Origin: Chitinophaga rhizophila
GTDB lineage: Bacteria > Bacteroidota > Bacteroidia > Chitinophagales > Chitinophagaceae
NCBI RefSeq assembly: GCF_019492185.1
Contig: NZ_JAICCF010000004.1
Coordinates: 868,001 to 932,000, forward strand
DNA length: 64,000 nucleotides
Direction of reading: 5' to 3'
Shown: positions 55,521 to 64,000 of the stretch, piece by piece
Layout of the letters: every line of letters begins with the position of its first letter
How positions within the stretch are numbered: position 1 is the first letter of the stretch
Translations under genes and position numbers: made by a program
Notes under the pieces: generated by a model
Told to the model about the DNA's origin: nothing
Database searches by the model: none
The model's input: only the letters and a program-made list of their open reading frames with translations

Positions 55521-58500
55521 TTATTTTTTGTACTGGTACTCGATGGTCTTCAGAATGTTGTTGAACTCCCTGACCAGCTTGAACCTGTTGAAAAGATCGT
55601 ATTCGTAGCGCATCAGGTTACCAGCATCATCTGCGGTCGCAGTAACGCCGATACCAGGAACGACCGAGCGGATACCCATGCGGGAACCGAATGGACACAA
55701 GCGCAACTCATCAATCCAACCAGTACCGGAAAGCGTGAGGCTGGCGATGCCAGTTACTTTATGTTCGTAATACGTCCATTGTCCAAAGCTCTGGCCTTTG
55801 AGCGGGTAGCCGCTTTGGGTGCCATTGAGGGTGTAAGGATTGCTATTCTTGGTCCAATAGGATATCCGGTAGACCTGTGAGGCACTGAGTGCCGGGAAGG
55901 TGATGTTACCGCTGGTCTGGCCCAAGTGGTAAGCCCTTTCGCCAGTAGGCGCGCTGGCATCTGCGGTGGTGGCACCGGTATAACTGAAATTGCCTTTGCT
56001 GCCCGTTTCAAAGGATGTGTAAGCCATCTCTGAAAGGTTGGCGTTGACAGCGATAGCCACGATCTCATCGTCTGCATGATCCCAAAGCTGGGCAGTCGGC
56101 CCGGCCTTCTTTTCGGTATACTGGGTCAATGCCCCAGTGGTACTGTAATTGTTGTATACCGTCTGATCCTGGTAACGGCTGTCGCTGATTAGGTTACCAC
56201 CGGCTATAGCAGAAGCCGTAAAATTGGTAACCGGTCGGTCGATCGCCAGACGCTTCTCCGCATTTTTTACGATGTCTTTATTGCCGTTGACCAGTTTATA
56301 CGTCGTTAGATCGGCCCCAGTGTACTTCTTCAGGGTAGTGCCTTTGTCTACACGGTATGCTGCCGTTTCGATGACCTCCGTTTGCATGTTGCGGGACAAC
56401 ATGCTGTCCAATGCAGCATTGCCGGTACTACTGCCAGACAGATAATCTGCCGCATACTTTTTAGTCTGAAACAGGGTATCACCCTCGCTGCTGATCTGGT
56501 AAGTCCGGGTAACCTGCATGTGTTTCTGATTGTTGTATTCGTAGGCCTCCACGGTACGATAGTACCTATTGGCATCGCCATCGTCATAGCTCAGGTTTAC
56601 TTTACTGGTCAGCAGGTTATCACCGGAAAGGATGGAGTAGTACGCAACTCTGTAGGAATTAACATCATGATTGAGCAGCAGACTGCCCTGCAGAATGGGT
56701 CCACCATCATCTATCGCTCCTTCGTTGGTCACCGTCTTGGTAGCGACTATACCGGCATTTTGGTAGATTTTCTCATCAAATGCCTGATAGTACAATTGCT
56801 CCGCTTCTTTCAACACATAGCTGTTGCCTACGCGTTTATAGATCGTTTTGCTGAGTGGTTTGCCTCGTTTGAAAAAGTAGCTGGTCTTTACTGGTTTGGC
56901 GTAAGATGCCGCAACCAACGGATCTGCGATATCATCAAATACCACTACGGTCTTGCCAGAAGCGCCTAAGCTGTCGATGTATTCCGTGACCTCGGTGTAG
57001 ACGACTATAGCGCCGTCCCAACCCACAATATCGGTACTTGGATTGGCTGTGATGGTACGGGATGTTTTCGTAGCGATAACCGGAAAGTCAAACGAAGTCG
57101 GCTGAAAATATCGATGGTTGCGGTAGGCGATGAAATAGGAATTGTTCAGTTGAAAGTTTTTGGTGCCAGCGCCATTTTCGTTCTTACCGTATTTGTAAAA
57201 GCGGGTCAGGCGCGTATTGCCAATGGGGTCATAGGCCTTGATGCTTTTGATCCTCAAGCCACCCGCGAGTTTCATTGCCCCATTTTCCAGGTAACGATTG
57301 GATTCGTATTCGTAATCGTTATACCCGCCTGTAGGCAGATACAGCCGTTTCAACACAGATGCCTGGGCTTTTACTGAATCCACTTCTCTGCCGACCGGAT
57401 TGTCACTGCCCACGGTGATCTGGCTGCCACTTCCGCCTACGCCGGGCTGGTAATTTAAGAGCATTTGCGGGATTAGGCTGCTGTTGCTCCTCCCATTGAA
57501 ATATCCCCACAGGTCTTTACTCTTTTCATTGCGTGCAGGCAGCATCTGTGGGTCGTACTGCATTTTATAGCTATACACCCTTTGCTCGTTTTTATCTCTG
57601 ACCTGCACAGAGTCCAGTCTTAACCTTCGCGATGAAGAATCGTTACCTTTCATGAAGTAACTCTGATAGAGCTGGTAACTCTCCTGCAATTGATAAGCGC
57701 CCGTGCCGGGATTCCTGTTGTAAAATTTGATACTGGACAGCGATTTGGCGCTGTGCGTTCCACCAGGCCTAAAGTCTCTACGGCCAGCTGAAGATGGGCT
57801 GATGACCATCTTGCCATTTTTGAACAAAACCTCGCTCAATAAATATTCGGTAGTGACAGAGGAATGCCCGCTGCTGGTAAAAGATTTCTGCGGATTTGCT
57901 GAGTAAGGATTGCGGCTAGGTTCACCTGGTGTCATGATCACCCCTTTATTGTCCACATTGTCGTCAATGACCCATGTTTCTGCTATATCTTCCTGGGCTA
58001 TGGAACTCTGCATCGTATAGTTAAAATAGATGGTGTCGCGCTTATCTGGCGAGATCATTTTTTCCAAAATCCAGGCTGTCGTATTCTCGAAGCTGACCCC
58101 ACCATTGCTACCACTGCTTACCTCCCGATAGTTGTCGCCAAAGATGCAGGTGACGCCTTCGGCATTGACAATGCTGAACCATAATTTGTTGGTAAGCGGA
58201 TCGAAATATTTATTGATCCTGACCGGAGCAAAAGGGATGGTCGCAGGCTGCATGTTGTTGCTGCGGTCAAAGAAAAACCGACCCGATTGGCCTGGAACTT
58301 CATAACTGAAGATATCTGGTTCGGCATCGAAAGTGCCTTTAGCAATATCATCAATCAACAACAGTTGCGAATCGACAGCCGAGTTTAGACTAGGTGGCAG
58401 GAATTGACGCAGGTAACCCGTACTGGTTTCATCGGCACGGTTGCCCACGATGGCACGGGTTATCTTATAAGTACATTTAAAATCCCAGCCCATGCCTACC

Positions 58501-58772
58501 CAACCAGGCACTTCGTTCAGCTTATTGCCCCCGGCATGATAGCTGAAGCTAAGGGGCATTTCCAAGTCACCGGATTTGATGGTTTTGACAGGGATACTAA
58601 TATCTGGCACACCGGTATGATAGGCCACTTCAAAGGTGGTAAACTTTTGGAATTGGGTGGTGTTTGGCCCGGCGCTGATGGTTTTAGGTAGCAGGCTATT
58701 GTTGGTTTGCGTGTAGCTTTGCCGGGCAAAGATGCCCAGCATTCCCGCCAGCCAATATTGAAGCATTTTCAT
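55521..58772 (-). CDS. Rhs-associated secreted protein (toxin companion)
   Basis: 1083 residues with a signal peptide (1-21, ending SYTQ). The N-terminal third shows PDISIPVKTIKSGDLEMPLS and SFSYHAGGNKLNEVPGWVGM, the SpvB/TcC-like start of Bacteroidota Rhs proteins, with RHS/YD-type strands in the rest (RYEYDLFNRFKLVREFNN at the C-terminus). No toxin tip is present, since the protein ends inside a YD repeat. It lies 13 nt upstream of the giant Rhs gene. It is probably the first part of the same shell or a secreted partner; the exact role is unknown. Confidence 0.85.
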   Translation of the reverse strand: MKMLQYWLAGMLGIFARQSYTQTNNSLLPKTISAGPNTTQFQKFTTFEVAYHTGVPDISIPVKTIKSGDLEMPLSFSYHAGGNKLNEVPGWVGMGWDFKCTYKITRAIVGNRADETSTGYLRQFLPPSLNSAVDSQLLLIDDIAKGTFDAEPDIFSYEVPGQSGRFFFDRSNNMQPATIPFAPVRINKYFDPLTNKLWFSIVNAEGVTCIFGDNYREVSSGSNGGVSFENTTAWILEKMISPDKRDTIYFNYTMQSSIAQEDIAETWVIDDNVDNKGVIMTPGEPSRNPYSANPQKSFTSSGHSSVTTEYLLSEVLFKNGKMVISPSSAGRRDFRPGGTHSAKSLSSIKFYNRNPGTGAYQLQESYQLYQSYFMKGNDSSSRRLRLDSVQVRDKNEQRVYSYKMQYDPQMLPARNEKSKDLWGYFNGRSNSSLIPQMLLNYQPGVGGSGSQITVGSDNPVGREVDSVKAQASVLKRLYLPTGGYNDYEYESNRYLENGAMKLAGGLRIKSIKAYDPIGNTRLTRFYKYGKNENGAGTKNFQLNNSYFIAYRNHRYFQPTSFDFPVIATKTSRTITANPSTDIVGWDGAIVVYTEVTEYIDSLGASGKTVVVFDDIADPLVAASYAKPVKTSYFFKRGKPLSKTIYKRVGNSYVLKEAEQLYYQAFDEKIYQNAGIVATKTVTNEGAIDDGGPILQGSLLLNHDVNSYRVAYYSILSGDNLLTSKVNLSYDDGDANRYYRTVEAYEYNNQKHMQVTRTYQISSEGDTLFQTKKYAADYLSGSSTGNAALDSMLSRNMQTEVIETAAYRVDKGTTLKKYTGADLTTYKLVNGNKDIVKNAEKRLAIDRPVTNFTASAIAGGNLISDSRYQDQTVYNNYSTTGALTQYTEKKAGPTAQLWDHADDEIVAIAVNANLSEMAYTSFETGSKGNFSYTGATTADASAPTGERAYHLGQTSGNITFPALSASQVYRISYWTKNSNPYTLNGTQSGYPLKGQSFGQWTYYEHKVTGIASLTLSGTGWIDELRLCPFGSRMGIRSVVPGIGVTATADDAGNLMRYEYDLFNRFKLVREFNNILKTIEYQYKK

Positions 58773-58796
58773 CGTAACATGTTTTGGGGTTTAACA

Positions 58797-59951
58797 TTAA
58801 GGACGTGCTGCCTTCAGTTCCGCCACGGCTTTCTTCAGCACTTCTATCTCCGCGTTCAATTGCAGGATGTACAGGGCCTGTTCCTCCAGCGTTTTAACCA
58901 GGGCTTTTTGCGTTTCACCCAGGTTGATGCCACTGGCTGCTACTTCTGAAGCGGCGGGAATGTGCGGCAGGTGACGCTCCTTCTGAATATAGGCCTGTAG
59001 TTCAGCTAATGATGGCAATTGATAGTCGCTGCCAAATACATAATCCGGCCAATTGCCAAAGAGCTTCACAACAGCCTTGGTAAAAACCGCATCACCATTT
59101 ACCGCTAGTTTATAACCCTTGGTGTCGGATGTGCCGATGCCCACATTACCGCCTAGAAAGCCATTGCCGGTGATGCGCAGGTTTCCAGGTTGATCAGCAG
59201 CCTGCTGATTCAATATGGTAGCCTCGCTGTAGTCACTCATATCGTAAGAAGAACAGGTAGCCAGCTGCCAGATGAGCGGATTCTCTGCTGTAGCTGCCGT
59301 GCCGCTCACGTAGATGTAGCCACCATTGGAAAAAGTTCCGCTAGATCCACAAGCAATTTCAACGGCGTAGTCTTCCCATCTACCCGTACCCTCATTATTG
59401 GTGAGCCAGACCCGGTTACCGCCGGTACCTACGGAGTTGGAGCCATGTTGGAAGGAATAACCAATGGGCAGCTTCGCCCGAAATACCTGTACAAAAGTTT
59501 TGTTGGACGCAAATGCGATGGGTTGCTGAAAGCCGCCTAAGCCGGGTGAGGCAGCACCCGTATGACTGACCTCTATGCAATAGCCAGAGCCGTTGGGCAG
59601 GTTGGCTTGCGTAATGCGCGAATGCGTTACCGCGCCATTGGCACTGTTGTTATAAACGGTGATGTTGTTGGTCCCTGTTTCAAATTGCTCATCAATGTGC
59701 AGTTTTCTACCCGTGCGGTATCCAGGTAAGGTCGTATTGTAACCACCACGTTCAATGGTCGTGTAACCCGGAATAAACCTGAGGCTTTTGCCTACCGAGA
59801 TGTAATTGGCATTGAAGGTGCCATTCACATCGAGATTGAAGGTTGGTGTGCTGGTGTTGATACCCACGTTTCCAGAGGCAGGGAATGTGTTTTGGCCATA
59901 GGAAAGACCTGCACTCAGTGTGAGTGCTGTAAGCATTACTCTCGTTTTCAT
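58797..59951 (-). CDS. Secreted fibre-like protein, tail-fibre/endosialidase-chaperone type C-terminus
   Basis: 384 residues with a signal peptide (1-19, ending SYGQ). The N-terminal VGINTSTPTFNLDVNG and later NVGIGTSDTKGYKLAVNGDA repeats are typical of Bacteroidota surface fibre proteins. The C-terminus (LPSLAELQAYIQKERHLPHI, then a coiled coil VKTLEEQALYILQLNAEIEV) is the domain seen at the end of such proteins. It is encoded between the Rhs companion and the coiled-coil/beta-barrel protein, 24 and 27 nt apart, so all four genes form one operon. Confidence 0.85.
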   Translation of the reverse strand: MKTRVMLTALTLSAGLSYGQNTFPASGNVGINTSTPTFNLDVNGTFNANYISVGKSLRFIPGYTTIERGGYNTTLPGYRTGRKLHIDEQFETGTNNITVYNNSANGAVTHSRITQANLPNGSGYCIEVSHTGAASPGLGGFQQPIAFASNKTFVQVFRAKLPIGYSFQHGSNSVGTGGNRVWLTNNEGTGRWEDYAVEIACGSSGTFSNGGYIYVSGTAATAENPLIWQLATCSSYDMSDYSEATILNQQAADQPGNLRITGNGFLGGNVGIGTSDTKGYKLAVNGDAVFTKAVVKLFGNWPDYVFGSDYQLPSLAELQAYIQKERHLPHIPAASEVAASGINLGETQKALVKTLEEQALYILQLNAEIEVLKKAVAELKAARP

Positions 59952-59978
59952 TGTATTGTTTATTTGTTGATGGGGATG

Positions 59979-61400
59979 TTATTTGGTGTAGCCGAAGCGA
60001 ATGATGATGGGGTTTTGAACGGGCTGCTGCTGTTTGGCCATGAAGTCGTACAGGAGCTGCACATTGCCTTTCAGCTTGGCGTTGATCTTGTACTTCTTGC
60101 TTAAACCTAACAAGATGCTGGGCTTCCAGCGGTTCCAGCTCTTTAACTCCTCAGCATTGCGGATGGTGCTGATGTAATTGGCTTCAGCACCTCCATTGAT
60201 GAAGAATGAACCTTTCAGCTTCATGTCTATAAAACTACGAATGCCAACCGACTGGTGCGAAAAGCGGATATGTTCCCAACCTGTTCCCATGCCGAAGGTA
60301 TAGGCCAGGCCAAGGCCGGCACTGCTCTTGGGATTGAATTTATAGGCCGCTTGTAGGGCGACTTCAGTATTGGAAGGAAAATGTTGGGAGGTCTTGCGGA
60401 ACTGCAAGTTGCCACCCAGTTCCAGGCGACGAAGGAATGTTTTCCGTTTCATCGGATTTGGCTTAAAATCTGGCATATCCGCACTGCTGTTCAGATCAGG
60501 GAGCTTGTTCTTATACTGGTCAAATTGTTGCTTCGCCTGATCCATCAGCTGCGACACCGCCTGCTTGGCCTGCGGGCTGTTGCCCATTTGCCGCCTGATG
60601 GTTTCTTCTACCGCGCTGCGCGTCTGCAAACCATCGATCTGTGCTTCGCCATTACTGTCCCGCATGCTAAATAAGCTGGCCAACTGTGAATGCCGTTGCA
60701 GAAATTGCTGGTAGGGCTTTGATTTTGAAAGGATCTCCAATGCTTTTCGTTCAGCTTTCTTTTTGTCACCGATCAGTGATTTGTACTCATTGAACTGCTG
60801 CGTGTAATAATACACCTCTTTATTCAATGGTTTCAGGTCGTCTGAAAGGCCTGCAAACTGCGATAACTGAGCTTTTAGAACCTCTTTCTGCTCGCTGATA
60901 TAGCGCTCGATCTGTGTGGCATCCTGGATGGATTGTTGTAGGGAATGCACACTTCCGATGGCAGCTTGAAGCTGCTTTCCGCCCTGCGTCAGCAAGGCTT
61001 TGTTTTCTTCAAGAAACTTCAGCGAACTGCTGATGGTGTCTAGCGAAGGGATGAAGGGCTTCAGCCCAGCTGGCAGTTGAAGTTTACGCATCTTCAATGC
61101 TTGCTTGAGTGCCGTGAGGCTATCCAGATTGCTACGAAAAATGCGCTCTGCCTGCGCGGGATTGATACGCTGGACCTTTCGGTACAGTTGCTCTTGTTGC
61201 TTCAGTAATACAGACAGCGTTTTTTCTGTACTGCCATTGATACACGCAGATACTTTCGCAGACTTCTGTTCAATGCTGCTTAGGTACTTACGAGGTAATG
61301 GGGATAACAGGCTATCATTGGCACCGGGCGATAGTTTGCCCTGTGCGCTGACTGCAAAGGCAGGCACAATGCATAGCCAGATGAAGTAAAATTGCTTCAT
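59979..61400 (-). CDS. Coiled-coil and beta-barrel outer membrane protein of the Rhs operon
   Basis: 473 residues. A signal peptide (1-20, ending SAQG) is followed by long helical coiled-coil segments (about 45-330; for example LSVLLKQQEQLYRKVQRIN and YYTQQFNEYKSLIGDKKKAE). The C-terminal 150 residues form an outer-membrane beta-barrel pattern (RLELGGNLQFRKTSQHF, ending IIIRFGYTK). First gene of the four-gene Rhs operon, it may anchor or export the Rhs proteins through the outer membrane. The role is inferred from its position and fold. Confidence 0.82.
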   Translation of the reverse strand: MKQFYFIWLCIVPAFAVSAQGKLSPGANDSLLSPLPRKYLSSIEQKSAKVSACINGSTEKTLSVLLKQQEQLYRKVQRINPAQAERIFRSNLDSLTALKQALKMRKLQLPAGLKPFIPSLDTISSSLKFLEENKALLTQGGKQLQAAIGSVHSLQQSIQDATQIERYISEQKEVLKAQLSQFAGLSDDLKPLNKEVYYYTQQFNEYKSLIGDKKKAERKALEILSKSKPYQQFLQRHSQLASLFSMRDSNGEAQIDGLQTRSAVEETIRRQMGNSPQAKQAVSQLMDQAKQQFDQYKNKLPDLNSSADMPDFKPNPMKRKTFLRRLELGGNLQFRKTSQHFPSNTEVALQAAYKFNPKSSAGLGLAYTFGMGTGWEHIRFSHQSVGIRSFIDMKLKGSFFINGGAEANYISTIRNAEELKSWNRWKPSILLGLSKKYKINAKLKGNVQLLYDFMAKQQQPVQNPIIIRFGYTK

Positions 61401-61922
61401 TTGCTATAGATTGAAATATGTTAGGAATTGATCGATTGACCTATATGAATCGACTAGGGAGACAGGTGGGGTGTTTTGCTTTCAGGTATTGAGATTTAAT
61501 TGTTAAAACTGTAAGTCAGGCAGTTCTTACGCGATGAAGGTAATACAGCTTTTTGAAAAAGGGGTTAATGCGATGTTAATGAAATTAAATTTTTATTTTG
61601 ATTGTTGCTGCAACTGATTTTGAGAATATACAAAAAGTAAAGAATCAAAATTTCCATCTTGTTAACCTCGTATTAACGGTTTTGTATTTTCAAATTGGGC
61701 TAACTTCGGCGCAAATTCTCAGCACAGCCAGCCTGGGAATTAGAGATTAAATTTTCGTATATGGGACAACGTTTTACCCTCATGTGGTGATGCCGCATGT
61801 AAGTTGAATTTTTTATATCTGGTCTGCTAAAGAAAGCTGAGGTTTTTTATTGCTAAAGACAAATTTGTGGGGCTTTTACGGGTTTACTTCGGCCTGTAGA
61901 ATCGCTATACCCATAACCTTAA
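61401..61922. other. Intergenic region between divergent operons
   Basis: 522 nt between the Rhs operon and the O-antigen-ligase-like gene. It is AT-rich and must contain both promoters. I cannot assign boxes with confidence, and there is no ORF of note. Confidence 0.5.
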
Positions 61923-63224
61923 ATGATGATGAAAGAACTTCCTGTAGTACAGAAAGGCGCATTGGTATGCTGCTGCCTGCTGTACACATTGTTTATCTTT
62001 TGCTATCCAATAGCCTCATATGGTTCGTTGGAGAGGCGTAGCTTATTTGCGCTATTGCTGTTTTGCGACCTCGTCGTCGGCTTGTTTACCTGGTGGCAGT
62101 TGCACTATGTAGGACTACGTGTTCACAAAGTCCAGTTTATTTCAATGGTCTTTATCATTGTTGCCCTTTGTATGCCTGTTGTCCTTCCGGCGATCTGCAA
62201 CCCGGATAATGAGACGCTCATCGCTGCATTTTGCGCTATGATAGGGGCATATGTGTTCAATTTCTATCTAGGTGGGGGCCTGAGGGACTTCTTCTGGTTT
62301 ATTCACATCATTGCTTTGGCGCAGATAGTATTCGGATATGTTCAATTGATCACAGATTTGCGAAGCGATAAACTGGAGGTGGTGGTGAGCGGTTTTTGGG
62401 ATAGCACAGACGAATTTATCGGATATCTCTTAGTCACTTATCCAATATTTCTTTCTTCCTTATGTATAGAAAGGACGTTTAGGTTTAAGAATAGGCAGCA
62501 GTTGGTTGAACATAGTGCAAAGCTGCTGATCATCCTTATATCGGTGAGTCTATTGATTGGTGTTTTGCTGTACATGATTGCCACCAAAACCCAGGTACTG
62601 CTTTTTCTGTTACAATTGGTATTCTTCATTCATTTGTTTTTAGTCAGAAGAATAATGAAGCTATCGAGGAAAGTAATACGCAAGGAAGCAAAAATCAGCA
62701 GGTTTGTTTTTGGAGGGCTGCTGACTATCGCAGGCGCGTTGATCATCCATTCGGGCGGACCAAAAGTGGAGAACGAGATTGTCATGCAAGGCATCATTGA
62801 AAAGCCCTATTTTGGTTATGGTATTGGTACGTTCCCAATTCATTATCCTGACTGGGAGGCTGCATTTTGTAACGAGAACGGTGAAGTAGCTTCAGTAAAC
62901 AAACGACATCCTCAATTGATCGGTAATGAGTATGTAATGATAATCGCGGAGATAGGGACTGTGGGCATGTTTATGTTGATGTTTGGCCTGATTCTCGTTT
63001 TGCAGCAGGTGAAAAATTATTGGCGGATCGAGTTTGTGGTGATGATGAAAACAACTTTGATCAGTGGTTTGATTGCTGCCTCTCAAACGCACTTATTTCA
63101 TATGCCAGCGACACTGATGATATTTTTTTCTATCATTTTCATGTTCGTGTACGATGGAAGACAGACAAATTCACTTGATTTGAAAGCAGCTTTTCAGAAG
63201 ATCTTCACGCGATTTTACTTTTGA
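61923..63224 (+). CDS. O-antigen-ligase-like polytopic membrane protein
   Basis: 433 residues with about ten hydrophobic segments. The conserved part KPYFGYGIGTFPIHYPDWEA (about 292-311) followed by HPQLIGNEYVMIIAEIG is the hallmark of the Wzy/WaaL O-antigen ligase family, where the large periplasmic loop carries the catalytic residues. It would join a glycan to a lipid or protein carrier at the periplasmic face of the inner membrane. No glycan genes are adjacent, so the acceptor and role are unknown. The ATG at 61923 is the first of three consecutive Met codons; the true start may be any of them. Confidence 0.82.
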   Translation: MMMKELPVVQKGALVCCCLLYTLFIFCYPIASYGSLERRSLFALLLFCDLVVGLFTWWQLHYVGLRVHKVQFISMVFIIVALCMPVVLPAICNPDNETLIAAFCAMIGAYVFNFYLGGGLRDFFWFIHIIALAQIVFGYVQLITDLRSDKLEVVVSGFWDSTDEFIGYLLVTYPIFLSSLCIERTFRFKNRQQLVEHSAKLLIILISVSLLIGVLLYMIATKTQVLLFLLQLVFFIHLFLVRRIMKLSRKVIRKEAKISRFVFGGLLTIAGALIIHSGGPKVENEIVMQGIIEKPYFGYGIGTFPIHYPDWEAAFCNENGEVASVNKRHPQLIGNEYVMIIAEIGTVGMFMLMFGLILVLQQVKNYWRIEFVVMMKTTLISGLIAASQTHLFHMPATLMIFFSIIFMFVYDGRQTNSLDLKAAFQKIFTRFYF

Positions 63225-63270
63225 CTAGGGAAAGGTGGAATACCTGGCAGGCAGCCGGGGAGTTCTGCCG

Positions 63271-63291
63271 GGGAGCGCAAAAGGCGCTCCC
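63271..63291 (+). terminator. Terminator after the ligase-like gene
   Basis: GGGAGCGC (63271-63278) pairs with GCGCTCCC (63284-63291) around a 5-nt loop, followed by TATTTT. It lies 47 nt after the stop. Confidence 0.8.
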
Positions 63292-63511
63292 TATTTTAGG
63301 AAGACCAATGCTCAATAATCTTGATTAACTTTTTATACTACGCTAAATAGCAAGCTGCGAATTGTGGCTAATTGTCAGGGACGGCCCAAAAGGTAAGATG
63401 CATACAGGGCCGGGACAGAGGACCATACTTAAATGATATGGGGAACGTGAGGGAATGCGTTCCCCCCTCTGTCTCATTTGGAGAAATCGATACCTAAAAT
63501 AATATAACAAT

Positions 63512-63853
63512 ATGAACAAGTTAGCTATTGACCATTTTAAGAAAAAAAAGCCAAGCCCTGCACAAATGGAATATGCCTACCAGATTCTTGGTATTTTGCT
63601 AGCCAAAAAATCTGGATTCAGGGTGGATAGACGTTATACTGTGAAAGAATTGGCAACAACAATCCGTGTGGTTTACGCCATCAATGTACAATATGATGAA
63701 GCTATAGGGACTTGCTATGTGGGGGATTTTGCGTTGAATTTGAAACTCAATTTGTTGAACCAATTGGTGAATCTGTCTGACAAAGGCCCTTTCCTATTCA
63801 GTTATTGCAACAGTAAAGGAATAGTACGGGTGTTGAAAAAGGTGGCCATGTAA
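63512..63853 (+). CDS. Small unknown protein
   Basis: 113 residues, basic (KKKKPSPAQMEYAYQILGIL), no signal peptide or membrane helix. The middle contains YTVKELATTIRVVYAINVQY and DFALNLKLNLLNQLVNLSDK, which fits a small helical fold. No family recognised. It is followed by a clear terminator. Confidence 0.6.
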   Translation: MNKLAIDHFKKKKPSPAQMEYAYQILGILLAKKSGFRVDRRYTVKELATTIRVVYAINVQYDEAIGTCYVGDFALNLKLNLLNQLVNLSDKGPFLFSYCNSKGIVRVLKKVAM

Positions 63854-63916
63854 GCATAGGCATGGCTTGTAAAAGACGCCGTTAAACGTGTCACGGCGCA
63901 AATGCACTAGCCGATC

Positions 63917-63940
63917 AAAGGAACGCGTCTGCGTTCCTTT
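63917..63940 (+). terminator. Rho-independent terminator
   Basis: AAAGGAACGC pairs exactly with GCGTTCCTTT around a 4-nt loop (GTCT), followed by TT. It lies 64 nt after the stop of the small unknown gene. Confidence 0.8.
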
Positions 63941-64000
63941 TTGATTTGATGGTACCAGAAACAAAGCAATTTTTGAAGCATCCGCAGGACATGTTTTTGT

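Overview
The window looks like a Bacteroidota chromosome, most likely a Chitinophaga-type genome of the family Chitinophagaceae. Evidence: an ECF sigma/FecR/SusC/SusD locus, Rhs proteins of the DUF6443 type, DUF6266- and DUF6520-like small proteins, a UpxY/NusG-like gene upstream of a non-ribosomal peptide synthetase, and AT-rich TAnnTTTG-type promoter elements. No rRNA, tRNA, CRISPR array or complete insertion sequence was seen. All family names come from reading the translations, not from database searches.

Layout. 1-7.7 kb (minus strand): the 5' end of a lipopeptide synthetase (FAAL-ACP-C-A-PCP-E, running off the left edge), preceded by a broken NusG/UpxY-like antiterminator and a LuxR-type response regulator. 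8-16.4 kb: a secreted serine hydrolase, a restriction-modification pair, a 67-bp near-perfect palindrome, a zinc-ribbon protein, two stand-alone receiver proteins, a lipoprotein and a GmrSD-like DUF262/DUF1524 nuclease. 17-25.7 kb: small housekeeping or accessory genes (methyltransferase, acetyltransferase, NhaA, two VOC proteins, a RibD/DHFR-fold reductase), a decayed SulP transporter, and immunity-like genes of which one is frameshifted. 26-38.4 kb: a nutrient-uptake operon of sigma factor, anti-sigma factor, SusC, SusD, thioredoxin-like protein and AraC-type HTH protein, then an S9 peptidase flanked by two copies of a tiny exported protein.

38.9-46.7 kb is a probable defence island. It holds a SEFIR-domain protein with an adjoining beta-helix/membrane protein, a class III nucleotide cyclase, a Pycsar-type membrane effector (PycTM-like) followed by a truncated PycC-like cyclase fragment, and a minus-strand pair of small proteins. 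The SEFIR protein and that small pair share what looks like the same N-terminal module, a winged helix ending in a 'FLxxGGF' motif. I regard this shared module as the least described feature here. Two DUF6266 proteins, remnants of a third, and palindromic intergenic repeats are interspersed.

47-61.4 kb (minus strand) is a polymorphic-toxin locus. It encodes a coiled-coil/beta-barrel protein, a secreted fibre-like protein, a 1083-residue Rhs companion and a 2388-residue Rhs protein with nine Ig-like repeats and a C-terminal HNH nuclease tip. An immunity candidate follows 7 nt downstream, then two decayed DUF4265-like genes. The right end has an O-antigen-ligase-like membrane protein and one small unknown gene.
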